64,000 nucleotides of DNA from Pteria penguin (GCA_035048485.1 CM068585.1:56229910-56293909), one strand, 5' to 3'. Positions 1-31,235 are shown, counted from the first letter of the stretch. Notes: a model not told the origin generated them from the sequence alone. Numbers and translations are program-made.

Positions 1-1538
1 TGTTATTATATAATCTATTGATATTAAAAAAGATAATAATAACAAATACACATAAATACACATAATAACACGGAGGCCGTGTCCAATACGGATGCGCAGT
101 ATATCTGCGCAACGTCATGCTCGACTGACGGTGAGTTCGATTTGACGTAATTTGTTCAACAAACCATTTTTTTTTCATAGTAATGACGTCATCTGAGGTT
201 TGACAACCCATCGAAGGATGACATACCTGTTTATGACGTCATGAGTATTACAATTAAAATCTTCAATATACACATTGTTTTACGAACTATGGAAGAGGGC
301 TTCTTTTGTATGTCGCAATTGTGAAAGCAACCTAAATATGTTAATGATCAATATGCTTTATATTTATCGTTATCTCAATCAAATAGTTAATAAACTATTA
401 GACGATAAAGTTCTCGGTCTTAGACCAACATTGCTTTGTGTTCGAGTTATACTTCTGGCTCCTTTGTATCCTGTTTTTCTAATGAGACAGTAAAAACTAA
501 CAGTTTTACATAAAAGATAAATACAAGTGCTGTCACCATATACTTGAGAATATCTTAGTATGAAAATAAACAAGAAAAAAAGAAACCAACAAACACGGAG
601 TTATTTTCTTCGAATTGTTCACAATATACCAATCTTTTCGAATTCAAATCACTAAGACATCGGACAAAAACCAATGGGGGACTTCAGACATCGTTGTCCC
701 CGAAGGTCATCTTTCAAGATCAATTTCACAAGAGCATAATTCTACGACTACTATATGAGAATTGGAAGACAGCCCATCGATCATCACAAGGATCTCATCA
801 AATGTTTCCCATTTACCTCAATGTAAAATCTTAAAAGTTAAAAGTTAACTTTGATATGGCCCTCATTACTCTACAATATCATAATGGGTACAACTCACCC
901 CACCCCACCTATTTTTCAAAATTTTAATCTTGAAGCTGAAGATCTATGCTTAATTTACATAAGCATAATTTAAATTTTCCAACTTACGTTTTATGGCAAA
1001 TAAACAAAATACAGCCTCCTTAAATATGTTTGATAACTTGTTAAAGTTGTCAAGTTAAAAAAAATCAATACGATTTTTTAGACAATCTCGAGGTTAAAAC
1101 AAAACATTTACCAATTGTTGTAAAAAGTAACTACATATTGATGCCATTTTAGTTAAAAACTATAAAACAACTCCTAATTATTCATTTTTCAGAAATTATA
1201 TTCAATTTCAGATTTAGTATAGACAAAAATGACAGAGAGCAAACTTAGTGACGGCCCCGACTAAAAATATGATAACGTAACAATTTTATCCAAAAATAAT
1301 TGAATATTGATATGGTCTATAATTTAAAGTTGTTCGTTTATCAAGACATTATACTAAATTTGTTGCATCTTTCATGTAGAAAAGTGTGAAAATACGCAGA
1401 TTGACACGGTCCCTTGGTCATAATACGTGGGCACGCCCTTTCTATTTGATTAAAAACTTAATACTAATGAACCATATTTAATATTAAATGCATATCAAAA
1501 ACTCTTGGGAAGAAAGTATCCAAGATCGAAAAATATGT
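1..1538. other. AT-rich spacer, no gene seen
   Basis: I see no credible coding region. The only recognisable item is a decayed SINE piece near 440-545. Short open frames on both strands lack domain motifs and are broken by stops at the density expected of AT-rich DNA. Confidence 0.6.
440..545 (+). repeat. decayed tRNA-derived SINE fragment
   Basis: The stretch resembles the body of the better-preserved SINE at 19425-19697: a B-box-like TTCGAGTT, then a block with ATGAGACAGTAAAAAC, then TGCTGTCACCATATAC. The middle is shortened and no target-site duplication is visible. It looks like an old internally deleted copy. Confidence 0.5.
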
Positions 1539-1771
1539 GAATAAACAACGAAACACTCGAATGTCCACACATGTTCGGCCGCTAGGCCTTTATCAAGTGG
1601 GAAATATTAAAAACAGAATATCAAGTTACGTCCATATTGCTGGAGTATGAAAGCGTAACTCATACTCCAGCAATATGGACGTAACTTGATATTCTGTTTT
1701 CAATATTTCCCACTTGATAAAGGCCACGCGGCCGAAATTTTGTGGACATTCGAGTGTTTTGTTGTTTATTC
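1539..1771. repeat. near-perfect 112-bp inverted repeat (hairpin)
   Basis: Left arm 1539-1650 and right arm 1660-1771 are reverse complements with only a few mismatches, around a 9-base spacer. Each arm contains GGCCTTTATCAAGTGGGAAA or its complement. No coding sequence is evident. A head-to-head pair of element ends, as seen in complex PLE insertions, could produce it, but I cannot assign the arms to a known element. Confidence 0.85.
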
Positions 1772-1949
1772 AATACTACTTCCCTACGGAGGACTTTCAT
1801 ATAATTAGTGAAAAATATGTGGTTATCTTTGATTTTCTTCATAGGGTCCTATGTTAAATACACATGAAACTTTGAGATGCTCCCCAGGGCAAACTAGATG
1901 GGCACTTTATTTTTTTATTTTTCAAATCATCTGATCTACCAACCATGTA

Positions 1950-3219
1950 TTGACTCCCAAAACTACATTAAGTCCATATAAATCACGTTTCATATCTAAT
2001 TCTAGCCACTGCTCTACTACGGTACTATCGAAACATATTACGTCTGCTCTAACTGCTATGAAAGATCATATTATCAAATATTGTGATGTCGCATTTCATA
2101 ATAGTAACATCAAATATTTTTGGTCAATTAAAAATTCTCATGAAATTATATTATAGACAAACTTCTTTCACTAAATTTCAAAGCGACTCAAATTTCTACA
2201 TTTGATTTTTCTACACTTTATACATCTCTGCCTCATGATTTGATTAAAAGCAAGTTGCTGTCTCTTATACAATGGTGTTTTCACAGAGAATCTAAAACTT
2301 ACATATGTACTTCCAGTGGCTCCGGATTCTTTGCAAGGAATTATGTAAAGCACTAGATTTACTCATGAATAATATTTTTGTGCAATTTGATGGCAAGATA
2401 TATCAACAAATAGTTGGGATTCCTATGGGTACTAACTGCGCGCCTCTGATAGCAGATTTATGTTCTTGGTATCAGAGGGATTTTATGGTTTCTATTCAAA
2501 AATCAAAACGTTTCGACCTCATTGACAAATTTAGTAATACTTGTAGATATCTGGATGACATTTTCGTTATCGACAACCCTGAATTCGAACAATTTATATC
2601 AGAAATATTTCCACCAGAGCTCAAACTGAATAAAGCTAATACTTGAGAGAAATCTACACCTTTCTTACATTTGAACATCAAAATTACCAACCACCTACTA
2701 TATACCAGTATTTATGATAAACGTGAAGAATTTGGACTTCCTATTGTAAATTTTCCCTACTTGGATGGCGATGTCCCTCGACTCCCACCATATGGTATCT
2801 ATATATCTCAATTAGTTCGATTTGTCAGAGGCTGCACCGATGTTTTGGACTTTCATAAACGAAATTTACAAATTACTACTAAACATTTAACTTAGGGTTA
2901 CAGATATCACAAACTTAGAAAACATTCGGCAAATTCTTTAGATCTTATTCAGAACTTCTATCTAAATTTGGAAATATTTCTTTTCAACACTATGTATCCA
3001 ATGGAATTTTCCATCCTAATTTTTACGGTGATCTCGTATATAAACTAAGGAAAGTAAAAGGCTCCGATAACGTTATTTTATCATGTAATAAAATAGTCAA
3101 ACGTCTTCTAAATAGGCAATATGACATTGAGATCATCAAAAAGACTATAGGACTTGTATTTGGCCCCTCTTTTACTTGAACGTTGCACGCTGACTAACAG
3201 GGCGGTGGGGACTATATGA
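1950..3219 (+). pseudogene. PLE group A reverse transcriptase, broken copy
   Basis: Relic of the RT of a Penelope-like element (RNA-templated DNA synthesis). From about 1950 the fingers region reads YKSRFISNSSHCST; the palm near 2360-2650 has GIPMGTNCAP and the catalytic YLDD (RYLDDIFVIDNP); the thumb follows with YDKREEFG, NFPYLDGDVP and FYGDLVYKLRKVKG, ending in NRAVGTI and TGA at 3217-3219. Frame changes occur near 2156, 2330 and 2900, and an in-frame TGA lies at 2644-2646 between ANT and EKSTPF. The FLYCYE segment after motif B is altered. The 5' end is truncated, so no endonuclease is present. Family assignment is confident; the copy cannot be active as read. Confidence 0.85.
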
Positions 3220-3712
3220 CGGGCCTTGTCCAAACCTCTTTCAGAGGAGACATGGTCCTGAACTATTATTCGGGACTCCTACAGATCTAGGGTCTTAGCT
3301 CGCCTTCAGACTGGCAGAGCACGGTTTATCATGTTGATGTCGCATATATTTTTATATCATTATGACTTTTACAATACCTTAAGTGTTTATATTTTTATGA
3401 CCTCTCAATATGCGATACCGGTTGACCCTTGTTCTTTACATGGAGGATTATTTATAAATTTTTAAATGTACGTCCTTTGATTGTTCTGCTGTTACGGTGA
3501 GTGGGAAGGTGGGCCCGTAAACCGATTAACCACACCATTTGTTTGGCTTTTGTCAAATTAAATGACCGTCCTAAGTCAGTATCGTAATTGCACTACAATC
3601 AAATATTTTTGTAGTGTGTTATATGTGCTAGTATATTATTGATATTACGTATTGTATAGCTCCATGGTGACTTCTGCCACATAACTGAGTCAGTATCTCC
3701 TCTTTTTTCTTT
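3220..3712 (+). mobile_element. PLE group A 3' tail, type A1
   Basis: Non-coding tail following the RT above, shared with the copies at 7485-7745, 14836-15340, 33224-33732 and 53960-54455. Landmarks are TTTCAGAGGAGACATGGTCC, a block around TAAACCGGTTAACCACACC (here TAAACCGATTAACCACACC), GACCGTCCTAAGTC, and the end TGACTTCTGCCACATAACTG followed by a C/T-rich run near 3712. It probably holds the element's 3' UTR or pseudo-LTR. Confidence 0.75.
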
Positions 3713-4200
3713 AAGAATTATGAATAGCAGTTAAAAGTTTACTTTTTTATTTTTTAAGAATCATGAATAGCCGTTATTTTATGGAAGATATTGGTTTGAT
3801 CAAAATCTCTTGGGCAGAAGTTTATCATTTTGAAATTGTACTCGGCCTCGTTTAATGTATCAATAACAGAATCAATTAAAAGAGAGGATCACTAAGATAA
3901 TTAAATCTCTCAAAATCAACAAATCTGGAAGGATAGATGAAATTATAAATGAATATTTTACAGCAAAAGGGAAAAACATCTGACTTTGCTGTAGAACATA
4001 AGTCAACAAGGAGGTGTACAATAAAATTTGATGACAAAGTACATGTAATGACATCACCAAACATATTGATTGTACGGCAGATGCGATACCGATTTGGGAA
4101 GGTCAGTTGACTAACAAAAGAAACTCAATTGGTGTGGTTAACAAATTTACGAGCCCAACGTACCCATTTATGAAAAATTATTCAATATTTTGTTATACCT
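3713..4200. other. spacer, nothing recognised
   Basis: AT-rich sequence between PLE pieces. The small open frames near 3872-4064 on the minus strand show no recognisable motif. Confidence 0.5.
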
Positions 4201-4203
4201 GAG

Positions 4204-4300
4204 GCATGGTTTTTACTGTCTCATTCGAAAGACAGAACACAGGGCAGGTCACAAGCTGAGCACCTTTTCCAATAGGCCATACCGGCTTACTTGAGGCATC
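4204..4300 (-). repeat. decayed SINE head (antisense)
   Basis: On the minus strand this resembles the tRNA-derived head of the local SINE: AGCCGGTATGGCCTATTGG, then CTCAGCTTGTGACC and the block ending in GAGACAGTAAAAACC. The body and tail are missing. Confidence 0.5.
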
Positions 4301-4339
4301 GGTAGTAGAAAATTTAATCCAAGCCGCAAGCCGTCATTG

Positions 4340-4960
4340 ACATCGACATTATGGCCCCGAGATCATCGCTAAGACCATAGGTATTTTATTGGGTTCCTCT
4401 TAAGCTCAGTACAGACCTGGGCGTTACACGTTGGCTAACAGGGCGGTGGGGATTCTATAACGGGCCTTGTACAAAACTTTTCAGAGGAGACAAGATCCTG
4501 AGCCTCTACTATTAATCGAAACTCCTACAGTTCGAGGATATGAGCTCGTTCGCTTACAGACGAGCAGTTTACCCATATTGATGTCGCATTACGTATTTTT
4601 GATACCAGCATATTATTCTTTAAAGTTTTTGTGTGAATATATTTATGACCTCTCGTCTTGGGAAACTTGTTGATCCTTGTGTTGTATATGGAGGATTATT
4701 TATCAAATTTTAAATGCGTGTCCCTTGATTGTGCTAGTTTCTGATTAAGGTGGGATGATCCCTAGAACCGGTTAACCACATATTTGAGTGACGTTTGTTA
4801 CTTTCATTCACCGTCCTAAGTCCGTATCGTAAGTGCAGCACAATGAAAATATTTTGTAATGTTGTTTTCTGTGTATATTTTACTATTATCATGTTTTTGT
4901 GCGTCTCCTCCGTTTCATACAGCTTGGTCAGATGTCTTCAGTTTTCTCTTTAGACCGTTT
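4340..4960 (+). mobile_element. PLE group A fragment with type A2 tail
   Basis: It starts with the extreme RT C-terminus (PEIIAKTIGILLGSS, then TLANRAVG). The codon that is TGA in sister copies is TAA here. The tail contains GACCGTCCTAAGTC and ends TACAGCTTGGTCAGATGTCT followed by a C/T-rich run. This A2 end differs from the A1 end at 3712 although both share the GACCGTCCTAAGTC block. Confidence 0.7.
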
Positions 4961-6110
4961 TGGGTTCTTTAATTTGTATTCAACCACTTCATGTTTCTCT
5001 GAAATGTTAAGTTAAGTGCGCCTCTTTTTATTAGGGTGTTTTGCCATGATTTAAAAAATCTGTGCGATCCCCTAGCGTGTAAGACTCAATTTGAAATGAT
5101 ACATAATTCAAAGTATTCAATTAACAATAACATATTTTGGTACTCCTATAATTAGTCATTACCGAAATTAATTATGTTTTGGTTTATTTCATACGCGAAG
5201 CCGTAATAAATGAATTTAAGCATTTATGAATAGATCTTGTGTGTCATGTGTCAAATTCCGTATATGTTACACTTTCTCTTGGCTGTAATTGAATAATAAA
5301 ACTTTTATTTTGAGCCACTTGAGGTTGCTTTTTCATTTTTTTTTATATGCCTTCATACCAGCATGCATATGCATAGTCAAATTGACACTGGATCAGCGAA
5401 GAGCACAGAATTTTCCTAGATTGAAAATTTAAACATGATTTCTATCTATACAAAAATTTAAACCTTTGATTAGCTGTGTTTACTAGGGAATTTACAACAA
5501 AATCGCCAGACAAAAAATTGATCAATTACAAATTTGATGTTTTTTATTATTATTATTTAATGGAGATACCATTACAAGATATGGCAAGAACACCAGACAA
5601 TAGGGTCGGTAAGTCTAGCACGGATTTCGTTTATCGTTACATCGCCTTTTCAGTGTCCATCGTTTTAGCGCGTCATTAGAAACTCGTATTGATTAGTTGT
5701 GTTGATAGTGACCAACGTCATCAGAATGGTCGACTATTTTGCATTTGGTGGCAACCAAAGGACGGGAGGTATAAAACATGTTGTCTCTCCATTCTGCGGT
5801 TAATATGAAGAAAAGACGACAGTGGATTCGACAGTGTAGGCAAGTACATCGACAGGCACTTGAATTTTCAGTAAGTCTTCCGAAACATGAATCGCCCAAT
5901 TACTAGTTAAAATATATAATTGCTTGTATTGAAAACGATCATGTCAGAAGAAAGACCAGAAACTGTCTCAAAAGTAGAAAATACAGTTGCTACGGTAGGT
6001 TAACTTGCAGACGTATTTCGTATATAAAAAAGTGGAAAAAAGGAAGAACGGACCAAGAGGTAGGAGGTTAGAGGCGTAGCAGGGATACATAGACCCTGTG
6101 TTTAAATCTT
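4961..6110. other. spacer, nothing recognised
   Basis: I see no gene, splice-compatible exon or known repeat. Short poly-T and TAT runs occur near 5330 and 5545. Confidence 0.5.
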
Positions 6111-6407
6111 AAATATATTTTTGTTGTCCCTAAAAATATCAGAGAAGAAATTATGAATTACTGTCACGATCACAAAACAGGTGGACATTTAGGCCAAAGC
6201 AAAACCTATGAAAATTTAAAACAATGTTTCATATGGTATGACATTTCTAAAGTTTCAAAACTTTATGTAGAAAAATGTACAGTTTGTAAGAAAAACAAGA
6301 AAATAAACATTATAGCAGAATTAGGTCAGTATCATGCAAAATATCCACATTAGCACATTCATATTGATATCTTGGGCCCTCTTCCTACAACTAGGCAAGG
6401 AAACAAG
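6111..6407 (+). pseudogene. Ty3/Gypsy integrase fragment (zinc-binding and start of core)
   Basis: The frame through 6153 gives an integrase H2C2 zinc-binding domain: His in YCHDHKTGGHLG, then KCTVCKKNKK with the CxxC pair. It continues past an in-frame TAG (6351-6353) into IHIDILGPLPTTRQGN, the start of the rve integrase core with its first catalytic Asp. In Ty3/Gypsy elements this domain inserts cDNA into host DNA. Only this short piece survives; no RT, RNase H, gag or LTR is visible nearby. The homology ends where a PLE type A2 tail begins near 6408, so a later PLE insertion probably truncated it. Confidence 0.8.
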
Positions 6408-7484
6408 AGAGGACACAGAAGACATCCGACAAAGCTGTATGACACAAATTACCAAGGGTCTGCATACAAAACACTGATAATAGTAGAATATACACGGAAC
6501 GACATTACAAAAATATTCGATTGTGTTGCGGTTACAACACCGCCTTAAAACGGTCAATTGAAGTAAAACACGTCACTCAATTGGTGTGGTTAACCGGTTT
6601 TCTTGAGCCAACCTTCCCAATCATTGCAAAAGCAGCACAATCAAAGGATTCACATAAATAATCCTCCATATAGAAAACAAGAATCAACAGGTTTCTCAAG
6701 AAGAGAGGTCATAAATATTTATTACACACGAAAAAATTATAGAATTGCTGCTATCAAAGATATGTAAGGCGCAATTAACTTAAGTAAAACGTGCTCTGCC
6801 CGTCTGTAAGCGAGCTAAGGTCCTTGATCAATAGGCGTCCCGCCTAAGAGTCAGACGGGACGAGGATCAGGACCTTGTCTCCTCTAAAAAGGTTTGGACA
6901 AAACCCGTCATTGAGTCCCCACCGCCCTGTTAGTCCGCGTGCAACGCTCAAGTAAAAGTCTGCATTTGGTTATGGAGGGACCAAATACAAGACATGTGGT
7001 CTTAGCGATGATCTCAGGGTCATACTGTCGATGTCGAAGGCGTTTAATAATTTTAGAACCCGCCGATATGAAATTATTGGAACATTTGACCCTCCTTAGT
7101 TTGTACACTAGATCACCGTAGAAATTGGGATGGGAAATACCAGTGGATACATATTGTTGAAAAGTCACATTTCCGAATTTAGATTAAATGTCTGAATAAG
7201 ATCTGTAAAATTTACCAAAGGTTTTTAGAAGTTTATGATATCTATGACCCTGAGTAATAAGTTTAAAAGTAATCAGAAAATCCAAAACGTTAGTGCAGGC
7301 TCTAGCGAACCAAACCAATTGACTAATATATATAACATATGATAGGAATCTGGGGACATCACCATCTAGATACGGGAAATTTACAATAGGAAATCCAAAG
7401 TCTTCACGTTTATCGTATAAGTTGGTATAAATATTGCTGTTAGTCATTTTAATACATAAATCCAAAAAAGGTGTTTCCTGGTCG
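6408..7484 (-). mobile_element. PLE group A copy (RT thumb and type A2 tail)
   Basis: Read on the minus strand, 7484 down to 6908 encodes the RT thumb: DQETPFLDL, YDKREDFGFPIVNFPYLDG, GHRYHKLLKTFGKFY, then in another frame FYGDLVYKLRRVKCS and NRAVGTQ with TGA at 6908-6910. The A2 tail runs to about 6408 and abuts the Gypsy relic. The palm is absent, so the copy is 5' truncated. At the position where three sister copies have TGA, this one reads TCC (Ser, 7484-7486). Confidence 0.75.
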
Positions 7485-8225
7485 GAAAGAAAAAAGAGGA
7501 GTTACTGGCTCAGTTATGTGACAGAAGTCACCATGGAGCTATACAATACATGACTATCAATAATATACTATAACACATTACAAAATTATCTGATTGTAGT
7601 GCAATTACGATACTGACTTAGGACGGTCATTTAATGTGACAAAAGTCAAAGACATGGTGTAGTTAACCGGTTAACGGGCCCACCTTCCCATTCACCGTAA
7701 CAGCAGAAAAATCAAAGGACGTACATTTAAAAATTTATAAATGATAAGTACTGGCTGATTGAAGTTCAGATGGATAAATGTCAGTAATATAGTTTTCAAA
7801 CTCAGAATTATCGATAACTAAAATATCATCGAGATATCTAGAGGTGTCAATAAGTTCATAACGTTTAAAGGTTTGAATAGAATGCATAAAGTCTCCCTCA
7901 TAACAGTATAGAAATAAATCTGCTATGAAGGGAGCGCAGTTAGTGCCCATAGGAATCCCAATAATCTGTTGATAAGTCTTGCCATTACATTGTACATACA
8001 TACTATCTATCAAAAATGTGATGGCATTACACAACTCGGCATAAGTCCATTATTTATAATTATCATATTATTTGTTAGAGAAAAATCCAGATATAAATGA
8101 AGTACAGGGTATGATTTAGACTCTCTTTTGAAACACCAGCGCATGAGAGACAACAATTTGGTTTTGATTAAGTCATTAAAATGACAATTTCAGCAATGTA
8201 GAAAAGATAAACATTAAAGTATTGT
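7485..8225 (-). mobile_element. PLE group A copy, internally deleted (RT palm fused to A1 tail)
   Basis: On the minus strand the RT palm runs from 8034 to about 7750: VQCNGKTYQQIIGIPMGTNC, then APFIADLFLYCYEGDF and the catalytic RYLDDILVIDN. Remains of the fingers (WCFKRESKS) lie upstream to about 8225. After PSELQ the sequence jumps directly into the type A1 tail (7745-7485), so the thumb is deleted. It is head to tail with the copy at 6408-7484, a tandem arrangement typical of PLEs. Confidence 0.75.
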
Positions 8226-8235
8226 ACTCAAGTGT

Positions 8236-8376
8236 CGGTTTTTTAACTGCAGTGCAATCGAATATTTTTTCTTATTTCGTATTCTTTGTTAATGTGACTA
8301 TTATCATAGTTCCTGTGCATGTTCTTGGTGATTTGTGTCATACAGCTTGGTCACATGTCTTCTGTCTTCTCTCAAG
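8236..8376 (+). mobile_element. PLE type A2 tail fragment, inverted to its neighbour
   Basis: It contains the end block TGATTTGTGTCATACAGC, TTGGTCACATGTCTTCTGTC and a CT-rich end in plus orientation, whereas the adjoining PLE pieces (6408-8225) are minus. This inverted junction is consistent with the complex insertions known for Penelope-like elements. Confidence 0.6.
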
Positions 8377-9136
8377 TAAAATATGTGAGATCCAAGCATA
8401 AAAAGTGGATGTGAAATCTCTTCATAGTGAAAATCCCCTGGAAGTGAAATATCTAAGGAATCTACACACCACATCCAGATGTATCCATTTTATATAAGAA
8501 GTGCTATATTAAGCCAAATTTAAACCTAGATTTTTAAAGGATTTTGTCTATAACTTCAAATTTTACACAATTGTAAAACTTGCTTCTGGACTCATATCTA
8601 ATGTAAGGAAACACAACAGCTTTGATGTCAACAATTCAACGACAAATAAATGTTCGATGTAAAATGCTTCAATTCCCGTTAATTTCCCTACAAGAAATTT
8701 TAGAACAAAGGTCCATCCTTTTTCTTCTTGTTCTTCCAGTATGAAGTGTACTCAAACGTTGAGCGTTATACTTCATGGTATTTTTGAAAGGCCATCCATC
8801 TTAAACTCATAAGACGGCAACTTGCACAAGATATCAAAAGGGAATATCAAATGTTGGTACTATGGAAAATGCCAGTTTTTACTTTTGATTTGAAATTGTG
8901 TCTGACAATTGAGAAGATCTTACATTAAGAAAGAAGACAATATTTGCATATTGTATTCAGAAAAATAGCAATTTATTGAAACTATCTGTTTGGAAAGTGA
9001 ATATAGATACGTGACAATTTTAAAGATCATATATTAAGAGAAAGAAGACAACTTTAGTATACTGCACTAACAAAAGATGACAGTTTATGGAAAGTTCACA
9101 TTAAGAAGTTCTATAATTAAACGAACCATAATTCTT
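8377..9136. other. 3' flank of gene 1, nothing recognised
   Basis: AT-rich sequence downstream of the F-type lectin gene. I see no open frame with motifs. Confidence 0.5.
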
Positions 9137-9142
9137 TTTATT
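9137..9142 (-). promoter_or_regulatory. AATAAA polyadenylation signal of gene 1
   Basis: TTTATT on the plus strand is AATAAA on the coding strand, about 43 bases after the stop codon of the F-type lectin gene. Sequence and spacing fit a poly(A) signal. Confidence 0.6.
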
Positions 9143-9184
9143 TGCCATCACAAATTATATAGATATACAGTAGATTTAACTTAG

Positions 9185-28101
<18,917 letters not shown>

Positions 28102-28689
28102 TTTGACTTCATGAGATCCAAGCTTTCCGGGGAAAATATGAGATACTATTTTCTACAAGTCATATCATTGTTCTTGGTAGAGCATGGCTTTTCTATTCAA
28201 AGAGAATAACAAATGGAGATGAGGCAGAGTGTTAACATATACTGATTAATATAGACCATGTAAACTCATAACACTCTAAGGGTTGGTGGCTTTTTGTATA
28301 CTAAAATAATACAGGTCTAGAATTAAAACAACAAACACAGGAGTATTCTTCATACGCATTTTAAAAGGCGTGTTAAAATCAAAACTCTACTACAAAAGTA
28401 TGATAAATACATCTTACTTAACTTTATGACAAATTTCGTCGTGGAAAAAGACCAAATTTTCATATACTCATGCACTTTAAAACGCCTATCTAATATCATT
28501 ATAGTTAAATCAACAACTAGCGTAAATAATTGCATCAAACTTGTTTTATTTCGAAAATTTTATTTGACAATATCATTGATACTATCACACGTTTCCTTTT
28601 AAAATGATTTGCTTTCATCAGTTATGTATACCACGTCCAAAATTTAAGGTGTTTTGTTTAGTAACGAGTATGCCCCCCCCCCCCGCCCC
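28102..28689. other. region upstream of gene 1
   Basis: Presumed promoter side of gene 1. I could not fix a TATA box or initiator. A run of G and C residues at about 28673-28690 is a homopolymer tract next to the Tc1-like relic. Confidence 0.4.
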
Positions 28690-29485
28690 CCATTTGCCTT
28701 AACGCATGCACGCAATCTGCACAGCATGGATTGATATAAAGTTTGAATTTTTCTCATAGGAATATTATTCCACTCTCCTTGAATAGCACCTGTCAACTCA
28801 TACACAGTTCTTGGTTGACGGTGACGTTTACGTAAGCGTCTCCCTAACTAATCCCACATGTGCTCAATAGAATTGATTTCGGGTGAACGAGCTGGGAAAT
28901 CCATTACATTAATTCCCTGGATGTTTAGGAAGTTTAAGCTGACTCTAGCCGGGTGCGGACGTGCGTTGTCTTGTTGAAACGTCAACGGATTGTTGACAGA
29001 TTGATGACGTTGAATTAATGGAAGCATTTTCCGGGACCAGGTCAGACGATTTCTTCGGTGGCGAGGAGTTAGGATAAAGCCTTTCAGTGGGAGACGGCAT
29101 ATCAAATCTTGCTCTTTCAATCGTCGGCGTGCTGTCTTCGGGTGGATTTGCCTACCGTAATGACCTATCACATCTTTACACGTACTTACGGCTATCGCAG
29201 GTCTGTCACGTAACTGACGTTGCCTTATGAAAACCTCTTGACGTCTTGTCGTTAAGCGTGGCTGACCACTTGGAGGACGATCTTAACACTTCCTGTGGTC
29301 CGATACTTCCGTACAAGTCTGGTGATTGTAGACAAATGGACGTTGAAGCCTCCTGTGATGATACCTTGATTTACGCCGGCGTCTACAAGGCCAAGAACGC
29401 CATACTTCTGTTGTTCAGACAGTCTCGACATTTCACGCGTTGGTTTTAATGAAGCAAAGTTTGAAATCAGGATAGATAAAGGCAC
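28690..29485 (-). pseudogene. Tc1/mariner transposase, core-deleted
   Basis: On the minus strand an N-terminal helix-turn-helix region (MSRLSEQQKYGVLGLVDAG, then HLSTITRLVRKYRTTGSV) is followed in another frame by ARRRLKEQDLICRLPLKG, LTPRHRRNRLTWSRK, FQQDNARPHPARVS and PARSPEINSIEHMWD, continuing after a TAG to LRKRHRQPRTVYELTG near 28700. In Tc1 transposases the first catalytic Asp lies between the TW...RK segment and FQQDNARPH; here those are almost adjacent, so about 70 residues with that Asp are missing. The second Asp (QQDNA) remains. No terminal inverted repeats were identified with certainty. Confidence 0.85.
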
Positions 29486-30475
29486 TAGGTGCCAGTATAC
29501 GTTATTTCTGAAGAAAATGACTCAATGTAGTCAAAAATGAAAATGACTCAAGTGGTCGAGTACTTTTTGAAAAGCGCATGGGTGAGCAGTATTACGTTAT
29601 GGTGGAGTGATTTGTCTCCACGATAGCCTGAAAGTTACCGCAATCAAATAATATCAAGCATATATTCAAATCGATTTATTTTCAAAACATTTATGTTTTT
29701 ACATGAAAAAAGACATATAAGTGTTTTTAAAGTCCCTGAGTGTAGTACGAACTAGGACAGCCAATTAAGGTCACAAAAAGTACATACATGTGCATGTCTG
29801 TTTTTGAACAATTTTCCTCTTGTAAAATATATGTATTTTATCAGTTCACGAATGCAATTCCTAGTGAAGTGCACATCAAGAAAATATTAAAACAAGAAAC
29901 AAATGTGCTAAATTAGAATTTTTGCAATACTCATATATGAATTATTAATATATAATGATAAAGCAGCAACACCCCCCCCCCCCCCACCACCACCACCGTA
30001 TTTGTACCATTGGATCATAACAGTGGGGAGACAATGCACGTACACTTAATTTACTTATATTTAGTGCAATTTTATCTCACTTCATGACTGCTTTTGAAAT
30101 TAATTTATGACTACTGAAAAAAATACCCATTCGTATAGCACAAAATTTGCCTCCTAATCAGATTCTAAACTTGGTTTTTCAAAGTTTTTTTTCCTAGACC
30201 GTTTCACTCTTGAATGCTAAAAGATTTCACGAAAAAGACGACGGAGGACATCTGACTAAGCTGTATCACACAAATCACCAATGACATGCACATAAAAGTA
30301 TCACTACAAAATTGATGATATTGTTTATACATGTTCTCATTGTATTTTAATTAACAATATTATTCACTCACCGTACTGGGTAACACACCATATACGCAAT
30401 GATCTGTCACAATGAAAAGAAAACAATGCTATTACCAAACCGTTAATCATTCTCAAAGTCCAAGGACAGATACAA
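29486..30475. other. spacer with a C-rich and CCA tract
   Basis: Intergenic between genes 1 and 2. A poly-C run followed by CCA triplets lies at 29971-29997, and a short PLE A2 end-like piece (GAGGACATCTGACTAAGCTG) at 30243-30300. No gene seen. Confidence 0.5.
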
Positions 30476-30600
30476 AATCGTGCAAGTTTCAAAAAGGAAC
30501 TGTTGTGAACCCCGATATACTGAAAACTTCCGAGGTGAGACCAGGTGCCCGGGAAGGTAAGCGTCTCCTGTTTGCATGCATCACCCGTCACAGCAGTTCT
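30476..30600 (-). repeat. dispersed repeat core (antisense)
   Basis: Plus-strand text GAGACCAGGTGCCCGGGAAG then GTAAGCGTCTCCTGTTTGCA, with AACCCCGATATACTGAAAAC before it. Same family as 9855-9945. Confidence 0.7.
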
Positions 30601-30754
30601 TAAGAAACATGTCAAAATCAAAAGTTTTGGTTTCCTAATTGTACATACGAAAGTACAAACTGGTATACAAAGTTATATTTGGTGTTCACTGAACAGGTCA
30701 TTTAGTCGCATTCCAGAATATTATCAATCATTCTAGAAAGAGGCACATTATATT

Positions 30755-30870
30755 TTCGTACAAGATCCCCATAGCGACCGTAGAATTTCCTCAGTGACGA
30801 TTTCAGACGTTAACATATCCCTGCATGAGCAACTTAGTGGCCAGTCGTTTGGCCCTTGGAATAAAACCGT
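30755..30870 (-). mobile_element. PLE group B thumb fragment
   Basis: On the plus strand ATAGCGACCGTAGAATTTCC, TCAGTGACGATTTCAGACGT and GTGGCCAGTCGTTTGGCCCT match the thumb-coding block also seen at 38560-38640 and 48600-48700. Non-functional piece. Confidence 0.65.
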
Positions 30871-31219
30871 CATGTAATATATAATATATCACTTACATAT
30901 GCCATTTCAGATTTTATCATTATCTTTAATAATTTGTAAACTAATTCTTCTTGGTCAGACATCGTCTGTCGTCTTTGTAATATTTTTCTCTTTAGAGCAT
31001 TAAATCTTTTTTGTCATTATTTATGCCAAGTCAATGAATGATAACTCTGCAATGAGTTACCTTCTCCTTATAGCAAAACAAAGTGTCTCGTTTTCACATC
31101 GGATGATTGATCTTTGGGTTATCCAATAAATACTTTTAAATTGCTGGATATTGGCGGAATTAGTTGGTGAAAAATTTAAATCTCTTCTGAAAACTCGATT
31201 TAGAGAAGGATTTACAAAT

Positions 31220-31235
31220 CATTATTATTATTATT

